A stretch of 5,461 bases of DNA from Acidobacteriota bacterium (GTDB taxonomy: Bacteria > Acidobacteriota > Blastocatellia > Pyrinomonadales > Pyrinomonadaceae): contig JAKOSS010000158.1 in the NCBI GenBank assembly GCA_029777145.1, forward strand, positions 1 to 5,461, in the 5' to 3' direction. The translations under genes were made by a program, and so were the position numbers. The notes below the pieces were generated by a model. It was not told the origin of the DNA. It made no database searches and saw only the letters and a list, made by a program, of their open reading frames with translations. Position 1 is the first letter of the stretch, and each line of letters begins with the position of its first letter. Positions 5,081 through 5,461 of the stretch are shown one piece after another.

Positions 5081-5461
5081 ATGATCAAGTCCCTGGGTTT
5101 TGTAATCGCGATGATGTCGGCGGCGATTGTCGGTTTCGCGCAAACGCCGTCACCGACGCCGCGTGTCGAAGACGACAACGAAGTCATCAAGGTCGAGTCG
5201 CGGCTCGTGGTCGTTCCGGTTTCCGTTACCGACGCGAACGGTCAGCCCGTCGCGGGCCTGACCGCGAAGGATTTCCTGATTTCCGAGGAGAACCGCCCGC
5301 AGGAGATCGCCGAAGTCGGCACCGCGGACAGAGTTCCGCTCGAGATCGCGCTGTTGTTCGACATCTCGGCGACGACGAATCCGATGTTCGACTACGAACT
5401 TCAGACGGCGATCAAGTTCTTGCAGGAGGTAATGCGACCCGAGGACCGGGCGACGATCTTC
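5081..5461 (+). CDS. Secreted VWA-domain protein (acidobacterial VWFA-related type), 3'-truncated
   Basis: An open frame from the ATG at 5081 runs off the window, giving 127 residues. It starts with a signal peptide (MIKS, hydrophobic 5-20, cleavage probably after GFA, before QTP), then a short Pro/Thr spacer. Residues 36-77 match the N-terminal module of acidobacterial VWFA-related proteins (RLVVVPVSVTDANGQPVAGLTAKDF, then E-x-RPQEI). The VWA fold begins at about 86 with LEIALLFDISATTNPM, whose DxSxT (D94, S96, T98) stands where the metal-ion adhesion site DxSxS is usual. The family is probably extracytoplasmic and adhesive or scaffolding, mostly uncharacterised. No Shine-Dalgarno sequence is visible before the start. 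In-frame ATGs at 5111 and 5114 would cut away most of the signal peptide, so 5081 is preferred. It lies 14 nt after the T-run of the preceding terminator. Confidence 0.88.
   Translation, partial: MIKSLGFVIAMMSAAIVGFAQTPSPTPRVEDDNEVIKVESRLVVVPVSVTDANGQPVAGLTAKDFLISEENRPQEIAEVGTADRVPLEIALLFDISATTNPMFDYELQTAIKFLQEVMRPEDRATIF

Noticed and set aside
5002..5190. Small minus-strand open frame across the terminator and VWA start
   Set aside because: It overlaps the terminator and the secreted VWA start; no domain, and its codons are explained by the plus-strand gene.
1..5461. A new defence, mobile or multi-gene system
   Set aside because: No transposase, integrase, nuclease, CRISPR-like array, toxin-antitoxin pair or tRNA is visible; the five genes belong to known families and do not form an obvious joint system.

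Overview
The window looks like chromosomal DNA from an Acidobacteriota member, most likely class Blastocatellia (Pyrinomonadaceae-like). This is inferred from gene content. It holds a secreted VWA protein of the kind abundant in acidobacteria, a secreted M61 peptidase carrying a PKD-like Cys-rich tail, and an OmpA-family protein with a DUF5666-like N-terminal domain. The DNA is fairly GC-rich with AT-rich gene-control regions. All five supported genes lie on the + strand.

Layout. (1) 1-1349 is the 3' part of an M61-family (glycyl aminopeptidase-like) metallopeptidase: end of the catalytic domain, PDZ domain, then an extra C-terminal domain holding all six cysteines of the visible protein. (2) 1342-1773 overlaps its stop by 8 nt and encodes a small protein with two membrane helices and a PH-like cytosolic tail. 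(3) 1774-2025 is non-coding, with a 14-bp perfect palindrome, a longer inverted repeat, a short 7-nt-period repeat and a plausible sigma-70-type promoter. (4) 2026-3744 encodes a complete two-lipoyl-domain E2 acyltransferase of the 2-oxoacid dehydrogenase family, most like SucB (dihydrolipoamide succinyltransferase). (5) 3745-4054 is non-coding, with a strong hairpin after the E2 gene, a sigma-54-like promoter match and an 8-bp hairpin in the presumed leader. (6) 4055-5008 encodes a secreted OmpA-family protein, followed by a textbook intrinsic terminator at 5026-5066. (7) 5081 to the end is the start of a secreted VWA-domain protein that runs off the window.

The genes do not form one obvious pathway. 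The E2 enzyme is central carbon metabolism and its E1 and E3 partners are not in the window. The peptidase, OmpA-like and VWA proteins are cell-envelope or exported proteins. The peptidase and small membrane protein are probably co-transcribed; the E2 and OmpA-like genes appear to have their own promoters.

I found no defence system, mobile element, CRISPR array, RNA gene or clearly new multi-gene system. The points most worth a second look are: the 7-nt-period repeats in the E2 interdomain linkers and upstream of the gene; the extra Cys-rich domain on the M61 peptidase; the terminator lying 14 nt before the VWA start codon; and the sigma-54-like site ahead of the OmpA-family gene.
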